64,000 nt of DNA from Phytophthora colocasiae (GCA_018806915.1 JAGKQI010000105.1:3968001-4032000), one strand, 5' to 3'; positions 1-13,432 are shown, counted from the first letter of the stretch. A program made the numbers and translations. Notes: generated from the letters alone by a model not told the origin.

Positions 1-3000
1 CCAACTTTCGACTGCGGCCGATATCGCGAATACCCACACGTGGTTCACAGGAACCGCGTTGAAGATTAGAACAACGAGGGACCCTGGCACAGCCTTTAAA
101 ATGTTTGAGGTGATCAGCGGGACAACACCACCAACCACTATCGTCGATATTCGTGGGGACGGTTTGACCACCATTTACACGGGTGGTTTGTCTGTTGTGA
201 CGGGAGGAGGAACAATTTCGCATACGTTGGATGGATCCAGTCTGACCGTCACCAATTCCAATAGTGGATTTAGCAATTCTCTGCTCAAGCTCACGACCTC
301 ACGGGCTTCACTTTATCCAGGGGCGACTGATTTCTTCCTGATAAAGGCGACTGCCAACAACATATTAGCATTTACCGTGGAGGCCTCTGGAAGAGCTACA
401 ATCGCTAATGGTGGTCTTATTGTGAACGGCTTGGGAGGAGGACAGATTTCGAACTCGGATTCGTCGTCAACTTCGTCTGCGCTCATCGTGAGTGCTACGA
501 CTACGACATTTGCAGGAGATGCCGTTACGATAAAAACATTTTCGAGTTCAGCTCATAATATGCTGAGGATCACTACGAAAGTTGGCAGTAACCCAGTTAT
601 CGACCTAGTTACGGTCAGTAACAGCGGTCTTACGACGATCACTCAAGGAGGGCTGTATATTGGAACTGGTGGGGCTACAATTGATAGTGGTGGCTTGTAT
701 ATCACCGCTGGTGGCGAAACAATTAAAGCTGGGGGCCTAATGATTAAAGATGGAGGAGAAACCATTTTACGGGGCGGGCTGAATGTTGTTGATGGTGGAG
801 CGACAATTGCTTCTGGCTTTCCGACAACGGACATTCTGACAGTTGAGGCAACTTCCGCATCGTTCTCGAACAACGCTAGGGTTCTGCATATCGACTCCAA
901 GTCTACCATAAATCCTTCCGACAGTATGCACTATTTGATCGAAGCTACCGTAGGAGCTCCAAGTACTTCAGTATTTAAAGTGGACGCAACCGGGCTTGCC
1001 ACCTTCGCCGGGCAGAGAAATGGAGGAGCCAGGATATCCGATACAGGTACCACAGCTAACACGCTCACGGTCACCAATTCCGCCACTGGTTTCAACAAGG
1101 CCTTGCTCGCTCTGACGTCGACGCTCTCCACGTCCACTACCTATACGGTGATTGACGCAACTCTGGGTACAGGAGTGGGTACGTCGGTGTTCAACGTGGC
1201 TTCCTCTGGGCTCACCACGATTGCTGGACAAGGGAGTGGTGGAGCAGCCATATCCGACAGTAATGCTGGCGCAATAAGTACGCTGACTGTCACGAACACA
1301 GCCGCCGCTGGAGCAGCATTTACGGGTGCAATCTTGTCGGTGGATACGACAGCTCTGACTACTGCGGGAGGATTCTCGCTCATTGACGCTCGAGTAAAAA
1401 CCGTCTCGAAGTTTACCGTCGCGGCTTCCGGTAAAACGACCATCGCCGGAGGAGGCCTCAGCATCAGTGGTGGTTTAACTGTTGTGGACACTGGCGTCAC
1501 CGTGACGGCAGGTGACGTCCTCATCTCGTCCCCGACTGCAGCAACTGCGTCGGCAGGCGCTTTAGTCGTTAGTGGCGGCGCAAGTATTGCGCTGGGTCTC
1601 TATGTCGGTACTAGTTTGTCTGTTGTGACGGGAGGTGGAACGATTTCACGTACGTCGGATGGATCTAGTCTTACGGTCGCCAATACGTATAGTGGATTTA
1701 GCAGCTCACTACTCAAACTCACCACTTCAAGGGCTACGCTCTACCCAGGGGCGGCGGATTTCTTCCTGATAGAGGCGGCGGCCAACGGCGTATCGGCGTT
1801 CACGGTAGAGGCCTCTGGAAGAACTACGATCGCTAATGGTGGACTTATTGTGTCGAACTCCGCTACATCTGCATCTGCACTCAGTGTGAGTGCACCGTCT
1901 TCGACTTTTACTGGCGATGCCGCCACGATAAACACGCAGTCTAGCTCGGCTCACAATATGCTGAGGATCACTACGAATTCTGCTGACCTGGTTACGATCA
2001 GTAACAGTGGCCTTACGACGATTGCTAAAGGAGGGCTTGATATTCAAATTGGCGGGGCTACAATTCAAAGCGGTGGTTTTCGTATCGTCGCAGGTGGTGA
2101 AACAATTGAAGCTGGAGGTCTGAACATTCTTGACGGCGGCGGGAAAATTAACTCTGTCTCGTCGACAACGGACACCTTAGCTGTCACGAACACAGCCGCC
2201 GCTGGAGCAGCATTTACGGGTGCAATCTTGTCGGTGGATACGACAGCTCTGACTACTGCGGGAGGATTCTCTGGAAGAACTACAATCGCTAATGGTGGTC
2301 TTATTGTGAACGGCTTGGGAGGAGGACAGATTTCGAACTCGGATTCGTCGTCAACTTCGTCTGCGCTCATCGTGAGTGCTACGACTACGACATTTGCAGG
2401 AGATGCCGTTACGATAAAAACATTTTCGAGTTCAGCTCATAATATGCTGGGGATCACTACAGAAGTTGGCAGTAACCCAGTTATCGACCTAGTTACGGTC
2501 AGTAACAGCGGTCTTACGACGATCACTCAAGGAGGGCTGTATATTGGAACTGGTGGGGCTACAATTGATAGTGGTGGCTTGTATATCACCGCTGGTGGCG
2601 AAACAATTAAAGCTGGGGGCCTAATGATTAGAGATGGAGGAGAAACCATTTTACTGGGGGGGCTGAATGTTGTTGATGGTGGAGCGACAATTGCTTCTGG
2701 CTTTCCGACAACGGACATTCTGACAGTTGAGGCAACTTCCGCATCGTTTTCGAACAATGCTAGGGTTCTGCATATCGACTCCAAGTCTACCATAAATCCT
2801 TCCGTCAGTATGCACTATTTTATCGAAGCTACCGTAGGAGCTCTAAGTACTTCTGTGTTTAAGGTGTGCCACGGGGCTTGCCACCTTTGCCGGGCAAAGC
2901 AGCGGATGGGCCAGAATATCGGATATTGGCACCACAGCCAACACGCTCACAGTCACGAATTCCGCCACCGGCTTCAATCAGGCATTGCTTGCACTGACAT

Positions 3001-3690
3001 CAACATCATCTTCCACTTTTAAAATGATTGAGGCAACCGTGGGCTCGGGCTCTACATCAGTCTTCAAAGTCGACTCCACAGGGCGAACCACTATCGTCGG
3101 GCAGGGGAGCGGTGGGATCGTCATATCTGACAGTAATGCAGGCACTACAAGTACTATGAGTGTCACAAACTCGCGCAGTACTACATGTATTAGTGGACAC
3201 AATAACTCTGGACGATACAAAAGCCTTCTGTATCATCGACGCTCGAGTACACGGCAGCCCAAAGTTTACAGTGGCAGCATCCGGTAAAACCACCATCGCC
3301 TCCGGGGGACTTGTCGTCACTGCGGGAGGCCAAACGATCACCGGTGGAGGGCTTGTCGTCGATGGAGGTGGCCAAACCATTACTGGAGGACTTGTTGTCG
3401 CCACGGTAGGACAAACCATTACTGCTGGAGGTCTCCAAGTTACTAAAGGCGGCGCCACCATTCTTGACGACCAAGGGGGGGCCAGTACCCTGCGTTCACG
3501 GCGACGTCGCTACTCCTGTTGGACTCAGCCGTTCCACCGGCTTCTTCCTCATCAATACCAAAGTCAACAATGTGGCCAGGTTCACTGTCACAGACACAGG
3601 TCTCACCACCATCGCCTCCGGGGGACTTGTCGTCATCACGGGAGGCGAAACCATTGCTGCTGGAGGACTACGAACACTGTCATGCTTTGC
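1..3690 (+). pseudogene. Left copy of the EGF/S74 fibre gene, 5' end outside the window, 3' end decayed
   Basis: The reading frame is already open at base 2 and matches the interior of the complete gene at 4153-13271 with a constant offset of 5763 bases, so this is the interior of a tandem paralogue. It consists of beta-rich repeats such as GGLYIGTGGATIDSGG and SVFKVDATGLATFAG. Bases 1-2271 are almost identical to 5764-8034. At 2272 the frame jumps from a TTAGGFS segment to GRTTIANGG of an earlier unit, which looks like recombination between repeats. A 2-base loss near 2868 shifts the frame, and the same protein pattern continues in other frames to about 3690, with further shifts near 3180 and 3480. 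No Peptidase S74 domain follows. The product would have been a secreted fibre; this copy is probably dead. Confidence 0.85.
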
Positions 3691-4152
3691 TGGGGATCCC
3701 AAGGGCACAGTCGGGCGTCTGGTTCGACATCAACTCTTGTGAGGACTTCGTTCACGAGGTTATTGACGTGCACTGGACAATTGGCGTACGCGTTGGTACG
3801 ACAAGTACCAGCGCTGGATTGTCGGTGTTTTCTAAACGACTGAGACAGCAACAAGAGAGACTAAAACTCCGTCCAGCAGCTAGAAGGCTTAAGCCAGTCA
3901 GCCGGCACCTCCAATTCAGAGCACTTTGTATCGATGAAACGGCGCGTCTGTTGCCTGCTTCAGGACTGTTGTCCGTGATCGTCGACGGCGGCGTCGTACG
4001 CCGGTCCCGGCTCCTGTTCCGAGTTCATTAGCGTTCTCTTCAATTGCTGCGCTACTTCACTGAAGTAATGTTACGAGGTACTACTTCAGGAAGTAACTGT
4101 GAAGTATATCTGTCCGTTGAAGATACCATTTCAAGGATCCTTGAGTGCGGCG
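3691..4152. other. Spacer between the two fibre-gene copies
   Basis: No recognisable gene. A frame open from about 3660 to 4031 shows no family resemblance I can name and is probably chance or a relic. The last 100 bases should hold the promoter and 5' leader of the complete fibre gene. They contain a weak inverted repeat (ACTGAAGTA / TACTACTTCAG, about 4057-4088), but no clear core promoter. Confidence 0.4.
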
Positions 4153-7100
4153 ATGCATGGGCTCCTCCTGTTACTACTCGTGCTCACAGCTGTACAGGTG
4201 GCAGACTCGGCGTGTGCCAACTCGTGTTCAGGGCATGGTCGATGCGGCTCAAGCAAGTCCGTTTCAATGAGTTACATGTACATCCCGAGGACGAGAAGAT
4301 ATATCTTACGTTATGTGGTTGCTTTCTTGTAGTCAATGCATTTGTGATTCCGATTGGGCACTGGCGCCTGATTGCTCGCTACGAAAGTGTCCGACGGGAG
4401 TAGCGTGGACAGACAAGGCAAAGACGGCGAATGTGGCGCATGCAGTGTCTGAGTGCTCGAATCGAGGCGTTTGCGACTATTCCAAGGTATTATATCAAGG
4501 TGGAGGTGGCAGAATATTCACTGTGATGACAGCTTTATTTGTGTAGGGAGAGTGCGCGTGTTTTAACGGATATACTGGAGCAGCCTGCCAACGACGTGCG
4601 TCTCCTACTCAATTCTCCCTTGGTATAGTAGAGTTATTAATTTTTTTGTTTTGTTTCGTGTAGTTCGGTGTCCATCCGATTGTTCTGGCCACGGTCTCTG
4701 CTATTCATCAGCAACGTTGTCGCTGCAGTACGGACCAGATTCTCTGCCTAGTCATGTAAGCTGGGGATGGCATCGGTCCGGTGTACTCCAATTGGGAGAA
4801 GGACAGTATGTCGAGCTGTTTGTGTGATATGGGCTACACGGGGCCAGACTGTTCTCAGCGTACGTTGTTGGCAGGGTATTACCGATGACATTATGCATGT
4901 AGATCCTGATGATACTGTTTGCAGTCATGTGCGCGAAAAATGATGATCCGCTTACTTTGGGCCAAGGATATCGGACAATTCGGATTCAAGTGGCAGCAGC
5001 TGCTTCGACCAACCTTCCTCTAGTTGGATCGGTACGGGTCCATTTCCTCGGTGATGTTGCAGTTTTCAATGCTGCCGCAGTAGCGGATGCGGCTCACGAA
5101 CAAGCCTGTGCGAAAGCATTCCAGGCAATGCGTACAGTTTTGACAGCTTCCTGTACGATTGCAAGTGTAGATTCAGTAACTGCAGCGGCTACTTACACTG
5201 TAAGCTTCACAGAGTGGACGCATTTGGGAGGAGAAAATAATTTGCTGCATCACGCAGGAAATCCAGCACTGACGAGTTTTACGTGTGACCTTACCCAAGT
5301 AACAAGTCTCAATTCTCCCACCTGTGCTATCACTGACGTCACTGCCACTAACGTCATCGGTAAGTAAATGTACGTCATTGGTATAGACCGGAAAGCTAAC
5401 CATTTGCCATTGATGTACTTTTGTTTCAGAGCACATTTACTGTTCCAACCGTGGTCTTTGTGACTTCAGCACTGGCCAATGTATTTGTTACGCGGATTTC
5501 AAGGGTATGGACTGCAATCAGCCGTCTAACGTCCCGGACAGTATCGACGAAAATGATGGATTTATCGTCAATCCTATGGGGTTGACGTACACTGGCACTG
5601 TTTTGAACCTGAAAACGGCGAAAGGTTCTCAAGCAGATTTCTACTTCATGAAAATTGGTTCTTCGACGAAACAAATTCTGACGATGAATGGTATGGGTGA
5701 TACAAAGTTGCTGACTGGTAATCTGGAAATCTCGTCTGGATCGTTGACGGTAACTACCACTGACCAACTTTCGACTGCGGCCGATATCGCGAATACCCAC
5801 ACGTGGTTCACAGGAACCGCGTTGAAGGTTAGAACAACGAGGGACCCTGGCACAGCCTTTAAAATGTTTGAGGCGATCACCGGGACAACACCACCAACCA
5901 CTATCGTCGATATTCGTGGGGACGGTTTGACCACCATTTACACGGGTGGTTTGTCTGTTGTGACGGGAGGAGGAACAATTTCGCATACGTTGGATGGATC
6001 CAGTCTGACCGTCACCAATTCCAATAGTGGATTTAGCAATTCTCTGCTCAAGCTCACGACCTCACGGGCTTCACTTTATCCAGGGGCGACTGATTTCTTC
6101 CTGATAAAGGCGACTGCCAACAACATATTAGCATTTACTGTGGAGGCCTCTGGAAGAACTACAATCGCTAATGGTGGTCTTATTGTGAACGGCTTGGGAG
6201 GAGGACAGATTTCGAACTCGGATTCGTCGTCAACTTCGTCTGCGCTCATCGTGAGTGCTACGGCTACGACATTTGCAGGAGATGCCGTTACGATAAAAAC
6301 ATTTTCGAGTTCAGCTCATAATATGCTGAGGATCACTACGAAAGTTGGCAGTAACCCAGTTATCGACCTAGTTACGGTCAGTAACAGCGGACTTACGACG
6401 ATCACTCAAGGAGGGCTTTATATTGGAACTGGTGGGGCTACAATTGATAGTGGTGGCTTGTATATCACCACTGGTGGCGAAACAATTGAAGCTGGAGGCC
6501 TAATAATTAAAGATGGAGGAGAAACCATTTTACGGGGCGGGCTGAATGTTGTTAATGGTGGAGCGACAATTGCTTCTGGCATTCCGACAACGGACATTCT
6601 GACAGTTGAGGCAACTTCCGCATCGTTCTCGAACAACGCTAGGGTTCTGCTTATCGACTCCAAGTCTACCATAAATCCTTCCGACAGTATGCACTATTTG
6701 ATCGAAGCTACCGTAGGAGCTCCAAGTACTTCAGTATTTAAAGTGGACGCAACCGGGCTTGCCACCTTCGCCGGGCAGAGAAATGGAGGAGCCAGGATAT
6801 CCGATACAGGTACCACAGCTAACACGCTCACGGTCACCAATTCCGCCACTGGTTTCAACAAGGCCTTGCTCGCTCTGACGTCGACGCTCTCCACGTCCAC
6901 TACCTATACGGTGATTGACGCAACTCTGGGTACAGGAGTGGGTACGTCGGTGTTCAACGTGGCTTCCTCTGGGCTCACCACGATTGCTGGACAAGGGAGT
7001 GGTGGAGCAGCCATATCCGACAGTAATGCTGGCGCAATAAGTACGCTGACTGTCACGAACACAGCCGCCGCTGGAGCAGCATTTACGGGTGCAATCTTGT

Positions 7101-10100
7101 CGGTGGATACGACAGCTCTGACTACTGCGGGAGGATTCTCGCTCATTGACGCTCGAGTAAAAACCGTCTCGAAGTTTACCGTCGCGGCTTCCGGTAAAAC
7201 GACCATCGCCGGAGGAGGCCTCAGCATCAGTGGTGGTTTAACTGTTGTGGACACTGGCGTCACCGTGACGGCAGGTGACGTCCTCATCTCGTCCCCGACT
7301 GCAGCAACTGCGTCGGCAGGCGCTTTAGTCGTTAGTGGCGGCGCAAGTATTGCGCTGGGTCTCTATGTCGGTACTAGTTTGTCTGTTGTGACGGGAGGTG
7401 GAACGATTTCACGTACGTCGGATGGATCTAGTCTTACGGTCGCCAATACGTATAGTGGATTTAGCAGCTCACTACTCAAACTCACCACTTCAAGGGCTAC
7501 GCTCTACCCAGGGGCGGCGGATTTCTTCCTGATAGAGGCGGCGGCCAACGGCGTATCGGCGTTCACGGTAGAGGCCTCTGGAAGAACTACGATCGCTAAT
7601 GGTGGACTTATTGTGTCGAACTCCGCTACATCTGCATCTGCACTCAGTGTGAGTGCACCGTCTTCGACTTTTACTGGCGATGCCGCCACGATAAACACGC
7701 AGTCTAGCTCGGCTCACAATATGCTGAGGATCACTACGAATTCTGCTGACCTGGTTACGATCAGTAACAGTGGCCTTACGACGATTGCTAAAGGAGGGCT
7801 TGATATTCAAATTGGCGGGGCTACAATTCAAAGCGGTGGTTTGCGTATCGTCGCAGGTGGTGAAACAATTGAAGCTGGAGGTCTGAACATTCTTGACGGC
7901 GGCGGGAAAATTAACTCTGTCTCGTCGACAACGGACACCTTAGCTGTCACGAACACAGCCGCCGCTGCAGCAGCATTTACGGGTGCAATCTTGTCGGTGG
8001 ATACGACAGCTCTGACTACTGCGGGAGGATTCTCGCTCATTGACGCTCGAGTAAAAACCGTCTCGAAGTTCACCGTCGCGGCTTCCGGTAAAACGACCAT
8101 CGCCGGTGGAGGGCTCAGTGTCAAGGGTGGCCTGACTGTTGTCGACACTGGCGTCACCGTATCGGCCGGCGACGTCCTCATCTCGTCCCCGACTGTAGCG
8201 ACTGCGCTGAACTCAGGCGCTTTAGTGGTTAATGGTGGCGGAAGTATCGCGAAGGATCTCTATGTCGGTGGTAAGTTCGATATCTCGACTTCTGGGGCTT
8301 CCGTATTTACAGTAGCAACTTCTGGAGCAACGACTATCGCCGGTGGAGGGCTCAGTGTCAAGGGTGGCCTGACTGTTGTCGACACTGGCGTCACCGTGAC
8401 GGCAGGTGACGTCCTCATCTCGTCCCCGACTGTAGCGACTGCCCTGAACTCAGGCGCTTTAGTGGTTAATGGTGGCGGAAGTATCGCGAAGGATCTCTAT
8501 GTCGGTGGTAAGTTCGATATCTCGACTTCTGGGGCTTCCGTATTTACAGTAGCAACTTCTGGAGCAACGACTATCGCCGGTGGAGGGCTCAGTGTCAAGG
8601 GTGGCCTGACTGTTGTCGACACTGGCGTCACCGTGACGGCAGGTGACGTCCTCATCTCGTCCCCGACTGCAGCAACTGCGTCGGCAGGCGCTTTAGTCGT
8701 TAGTGGCGGCGCAAGTATTGCGCTGGGTCTCTATGTCGGTACTAGTTTGTCTGTTGTGACGGGAGGTGGAACGATTTCACGTACGTCGGATGGATCTAGT
8801 CTTACGGTCGCCAATACGTATAGTGGATTTAGCAGCTCACTACTCAAACTCACCACTTCAAGGGCTACGCTCTACCCAGGGGCGGCGGATTTCTTCCTGA
8901 TAGAGGCGGCGGCCAACGGCGTATCGGCGTTCACGGTAGAGGCCTCTGGAAGAACTACGATCGCTAATGGTGGACTTATTGTGTCGAACTCCGCTACATC
9001 TGCATCTGCACTCAGTGTGAGTGCACCGTCTTCGACTTTTACTGGCGATGCCGCCACGATAAACACGCAGTCTAGCTCGGCTCACAATATGCTGAGGATC
9101 ACTACGAATTCTGCTGACCTGGTTACGATCAGTAACAGTGGCCTTACGACGATTGCTAAAGGAGGGCTTGATATTCAAATTGGCGGGGCTACAATTCAAA
9201 GCGGTGGTTTGCGTATCGTCGCAGGTGGTGAAACAATTGAAGCTGGAGGTCTGAACATTCTTGACGGCGGCGGGAAAATTAACTCTGTCTCGTCGACAAC
9301 GGACACCTTAGCTGTCACGAACACAGCCGCCGCTGCAGCAGCATTTACGGGTGCAATCTTGTCGGTGGATACGACAGCTCTGACTACTGCGGGAGGATTC
9401 TCGCTCATTGACGCTCGAGTAAAAACCGTCTCGAAGTTCACCGTCGCGGCTTCCGGTAAAACGACCATCGCCGGTGGAGGGCCCAGTGTCAAGGGTGGCC
9501 TGACTGTTGTCGACACTGGCGTCACCGTATCGGCCGGCGACGTCCTCATCTCGTCCCCGACTGTAGCGACTGCGCTGAACTCAGGCGCTTTAGTGGTTAA
9601 TGGTGGCGGAAGTATCGCGAAGGATCTCTATGTCGGTGGTAAGTTCGATATCTCGACTTCTGGGGCTTCCGTATTTACAGTAGCAACTTCTGGAGCAACG
9701 ACTATCGCCGGTGGAGGGCTCAGTGTCAAGGGTGGCCTGACTGTTGTCGACACTGGCGTCACCGTGACGGCCGGCGACGTCCTCATCTCGTCCCCGACTG
9801 TAGCGACTGCGCTGAACTCAGGCGCTTTAGTGGTTAATGGTGGCGGAAGTATCGCGAAGGATCTCTATGTCGGTGGTAAGTTCGATATCTCGACTTCTGG
9901 GGCTTCCGTATTTACAGTAGCAACTTCTGGAGCAACGACTATCGCCGGTGGAGGGCTCAGTGTCAAGGGTGGCCTGACTGTTGTCGACACTGGCGTCACC
10001 GTGACGGCAGGTGACGTCCTCATCTCGTCCCCGACTGTAGCGACTGCCCTGAACTCAGGCGCTTTAGTGGTTAATGGTGGCGGAAGTATCGCGAAGGATC

Positions 10101-13100
10101 TCTATGTCGGTGGTAAGTTCGATATCTCGACTTCTGGGGCTTCCGTATTTACAGTAGCAACTTCTGGAGCAACGACTATCGCCGGTGGAGGGCTCAGTGT
10201 CAAGGGTGGCCTGACTGTTGTCGACACTGGCGTCACCGTGACGGCAGGTGACGTCCTCATCTCGTCCCCGACTGCAGCAACTGCGTCGGCAGGCGCTTTA
10301 GTCGTTAGTGGCGGCGCAAGTATTGCGCTGGGTCTCTATGTCGGTACTAGTTTGTCTGTTGTGACGGGAGGTGGAACGATTTCACGTACGTCGGATGGAT
10401 CTAGTCTTACGGTCGCCAATACGTATAGTGGATTTAGCAGCTCACTACTCAAACTCACCACTTCAAGGGCTACGCTCTACCCAGGGGCGGCGGATTTCTT
10501 CCTGATAGAGGCGGCGGCCAACGGCGTATCGGCGTTCACGGTAGAGGCCTCTGGAAGAACTACGATCGCTAATGGTGGACTTATTGTGTCGAACTCCGCT
10601 ACATCTGCATCTGCACTCAGTGTGAGTGCACCGTCTTCGACTTTTACTGGCGATGCCGCCACGATAAACACGCAGTCTAGCTCGGCTCACAATATGCTGA
10701 GGATCACTACGAATTCTGCTGACCTGGTTACGATCAGTAACAGTGGCCTTACGACGATTGCTAAAGGAGGGCTTGATATTCAAATTGGCGGGGCTACAAT
10801 TCAAAGCGGTGGTTTGCGTATCGTCGCAGGTGGTGAAACAATTGAAGCTGGAGGTCTGAACATTCTTGACGGCGGCGGGAAAATTAACTCTGTCTCGTCG
10901 ACAACGGACACCTTAGCTGTCACGAACACAGCCGCCGCTGCAGCAGCATTTACGGGTGCAATCTTGTCGGTGGAAAGGACAGCTCTGACTACTGCGGGAG
11001 GATTCTCGCTCATTGACGCTCGAGTAAAAACCGTCTCGAAGTTCACCGTCGCGGCTTCCGGTAAAACGACCATCGCCGGTGGAGGGCTCAGTGTCAAGGG
11101 TGGCCTGACTGTTGTCGACACTGGCGTCACCGTGACGGCAGGTGACGTCCTCATCTCGTCCCCGACTGTAGCGACTGCCCTGAACTCAGGCGCTTTAGTG
11201 GTTAATGGCGGCGGAAGTATCGCGAAGGATCTCTATGTCGGTGGTAAGTTCGATATCTCGACTTCTGGGGCTTCCGTATTTACAGTATCAACTTCTGGAG
11301 CAACGACTATCGCCGGTGGAGGGCTCAGTGTCAAGGGTGGCCTGACTGTTGTCGACACTGGCGTCACCGTGACGGCAGGTGACGTCCTCATCTCGTCCCC
11401 GACTGCAGCAACTGCGTCGGCAGGCGCTTTAGTCGTTAGTGGCGGCGCAAGTATTGCGCTGGGTCTCTATGTCGGTACTAGTTTGTCTGTTGTGACGGGA
11501 GGTGGAACGATTTCACGTACGTCGGATGGATCTAGTCTTACGGTCGCCAATACGTATAGTGGATTTAGCAGCTCACTACTCAAACTCACCACTTCAAGGG
11601 CTACGCTCTACCCAGGGGCGGCGGATTTCTTCCTGATAGAGGCGGCGGCCAACGGCGTATCGGCGTTCACGGTAGAGGCCTCTGGAAGAACTACGATCGC
11701 TAATGGTGGACTTATTGTGTCGAACTCCGCTACATCTGCATCTGCACTCAGTGTGAGTGCACCGTCTTCGACTTTTACTGGCGATGCCGCCACGATAAAC
11801 ACGCAGTCTAGCTCGGCTCACAATATGCTGAGGATCACTACGAATTCTGCTGACCTGGTTACGATCAGTAACAGTGGCCTTACGACGATTGCTAAAGGAG
11901 GGCTTGATATTCAAATTGGCGGGGCTACAATTCAAAGCGGTGGTTTGCGTATCGTCGCAGGTGGTGAAACAATTGAAGCTGGAGGTCTGAACATTCTTGA
12001 CGGCGGCGGGAAAATTAACTCTGTCTCGTCGACAACGGACACCTTAGCTGTCACGAACACAGCCGCCGCTGCAGCAGCATTTACGGGTGCAATCTTGTCG
12101 GTGGATACGACAGCTCTGACTACTGCGGGAGGATTCTCGCTCATTGACGCTCGAGTAAAAACCGTCTCGAAGTTCACCGTCGCGGCTTCCGGTAAAACGA
12201 CCATCGCCGGTGGAGGGCTCAGTGTCAAGGGTGGCCTGACTGTTGTCGACACTGGCGTCACCGTGACGGCAGGTGACGTCCTCATCTCGTCCCCGACTGT
12301 AGCGACTGCCCTGAACTCAGGCGCTTTAGTGGTTAATGGTGGCGGAAGTATCGCGAAGGATCTCTATGTCGGTGGTAAGTTCGATATCTCGACTTCTGGG
12401 GCTTCCGTATTTACAGTATCAACTTCTGGAGCAACGACTATCGCCGGTGGAGGGCTCAGTGTCAAGGGTGGCCTGACTGTTGTCGACACTGGCGTCACCG
12501 TGACGGCAGGTGACGTCCTCATCTCGTCCCCGACTGCAGCAACTGCGTCGGCAGGCGCTTTAGTCGTTAGTGGCGGCGCAAGTATCGCGCTGGGTCTCTA
12601 TGTCGGCGGTGATATGAACTTGCAGGGTGGGCTTAGCATGGGCGCTTCCGCTTTTACAGTAGCAACTTCTGGAGCAACAACGATCGGCGGAGGAGGCCTC
12701 AGTGTCAAGGGTGGTTTAACTGTCGTTGACACCGGGATGACCGTATCGGCAGGTGACGTCCTCATTTCATCCACAACTGCAGCAACTGCGGTAAATACAG
12801 GTGCTCTAATTGTTAAAGGCGGAGGTAGTATCGCGCTGCATCTCCATGTCGGTGGTACCGTGTACAGTACTTCTGATCAGCGTCTGAAGACTGCGATTCA
12901 GCCTTTGGAGTCGTCGCGGGGCTTAATTCAACAACTCCGTCCGGTACGTTTCTGCGTGGTTGGCTCTTGATGAGCTGTACTAAACTTAGTCTTGCTGCTG
13001 CTAGGTGACGTATGAATGGCGAAGAGAAGAGTTCCCGGACCGCAACTTCCCCGATGGCGTGTTCCCTGGCTTTCTGGCCGACGAAGTGAAACAGGTTCTA

Positions 13101-13271
13101 CCGGATTTGGTACAGGAGGGCGACGGTGGCTGGAAGTCACTCAACTACATTGGAGTCATTCCCCACCTTGTGCGTGCTGTACAAGAGCTACAAGACCAGG
13201 TAGAGACCGCGCAGACGTTGATGGCACGCATGCAGCAGCAGGTTGACGCATTGTCGGGGAGGAAAACCTAA
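4153..13271 (+). CDS. Giant secreted EGF-like, beta-repeat fibre protein with C-terminal Peptidase S74 chaperone domain
   Basis: Proposed exons: 4153-4256, 4333-4486, 4547-4595, 4664-4859, 4925-5359, 5430-12943 and 13005-13271, all with GT-AG introns and phases that fit. Exon 1 encodes a signal peptide (MHGLLLLLLVLTAVQVADSA) and the first EGF-like cysteines (CSGHGRC). Exons 2-6 continue the tenascin-type pattern (CSNRGVCDYSK, CACFNGYTG, CPSDCSGHG, CLCDMGYTGPDC, CSNRGLCDFSTGQCIC). The large exon then encodes about 2,450 residues of GG-L-x-V/I beta repeats. The end is a Peptidase S74 (endosialidase-type intramolecular chaperone) domain: SDQRLK at 12872-12889 supplies the expected catalytic Ser and Lys, and exon 7 gives TYEWRREEFPD, GFLADEVKQVLPDLV and a final coiled coil. 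In this family the domain trimerises a fibre and then cleaves itself off. I infer a trimeric extracellular fibre. Exon 4 needs a 1-base shift near 4750-4783, so the copy may be damaged or the base call wrong. Confidence 0.85.
7370..12620 (+). repeat. Higher-order coding repeat array (894-bp block plus 1-3 units of 237 bp)
   Basis: Equivalent points of the large block recur at about 7490, 8858, 10463 and 11594, spacings of 1368, 1605 and 1131 bases. These equal 894 plus 2, 3 and 1 copies of a 237-base unit. The 237-base unit (79 codons) starts around GGGLSVKGGLTVVDTG and ends SVFTVATSGATTIA; successive copies start near 8104, 8341 and 8578, then 9474, 9711, 9948 and 10185. All spacings are multiples of three, so the frame is kept. 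Copies differ by only a few bases, which suggests recent unequal exchange or gene conversion. Confidence 0.9.
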
Positions 13272-13432
13272 AGGAAATCGCTCGTCAATTGTTTTATCGA
13301 AAAAGCTTATGTCTTGAGAAGGGCAAAAAAAGTCGGTCACCTCATTTGGAAAGCGTGTTGTGCTGCAGTGGATGCCGTTCGACTACAAACGGGGCAAAAA
13401 GCTAAATCGGCCGATAGCATTCTACGTGCTCA

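Noticed and set aside
4057..4088. Inverted repeat upstream of the fibre gene as an operator
   Set aside because: Imperfect, short and without a known counterpart; no support for a regulatory role.
3519..4403. Overlapping ORFs between the two fibre-gene copies
   Set aside because: No family resemblance; the downstream ones cover the signal-peptide exon and its intron in wrong frames.
643..12285. Many antisense ORFs of 60-130 codons opposite the fibre gene
   Set aside because: They recur at the same place in every repeat unit and read as Pro/Ser-rich mirror images of Gly/Thr-rich sense codons; they are shadows of the coding repeats.
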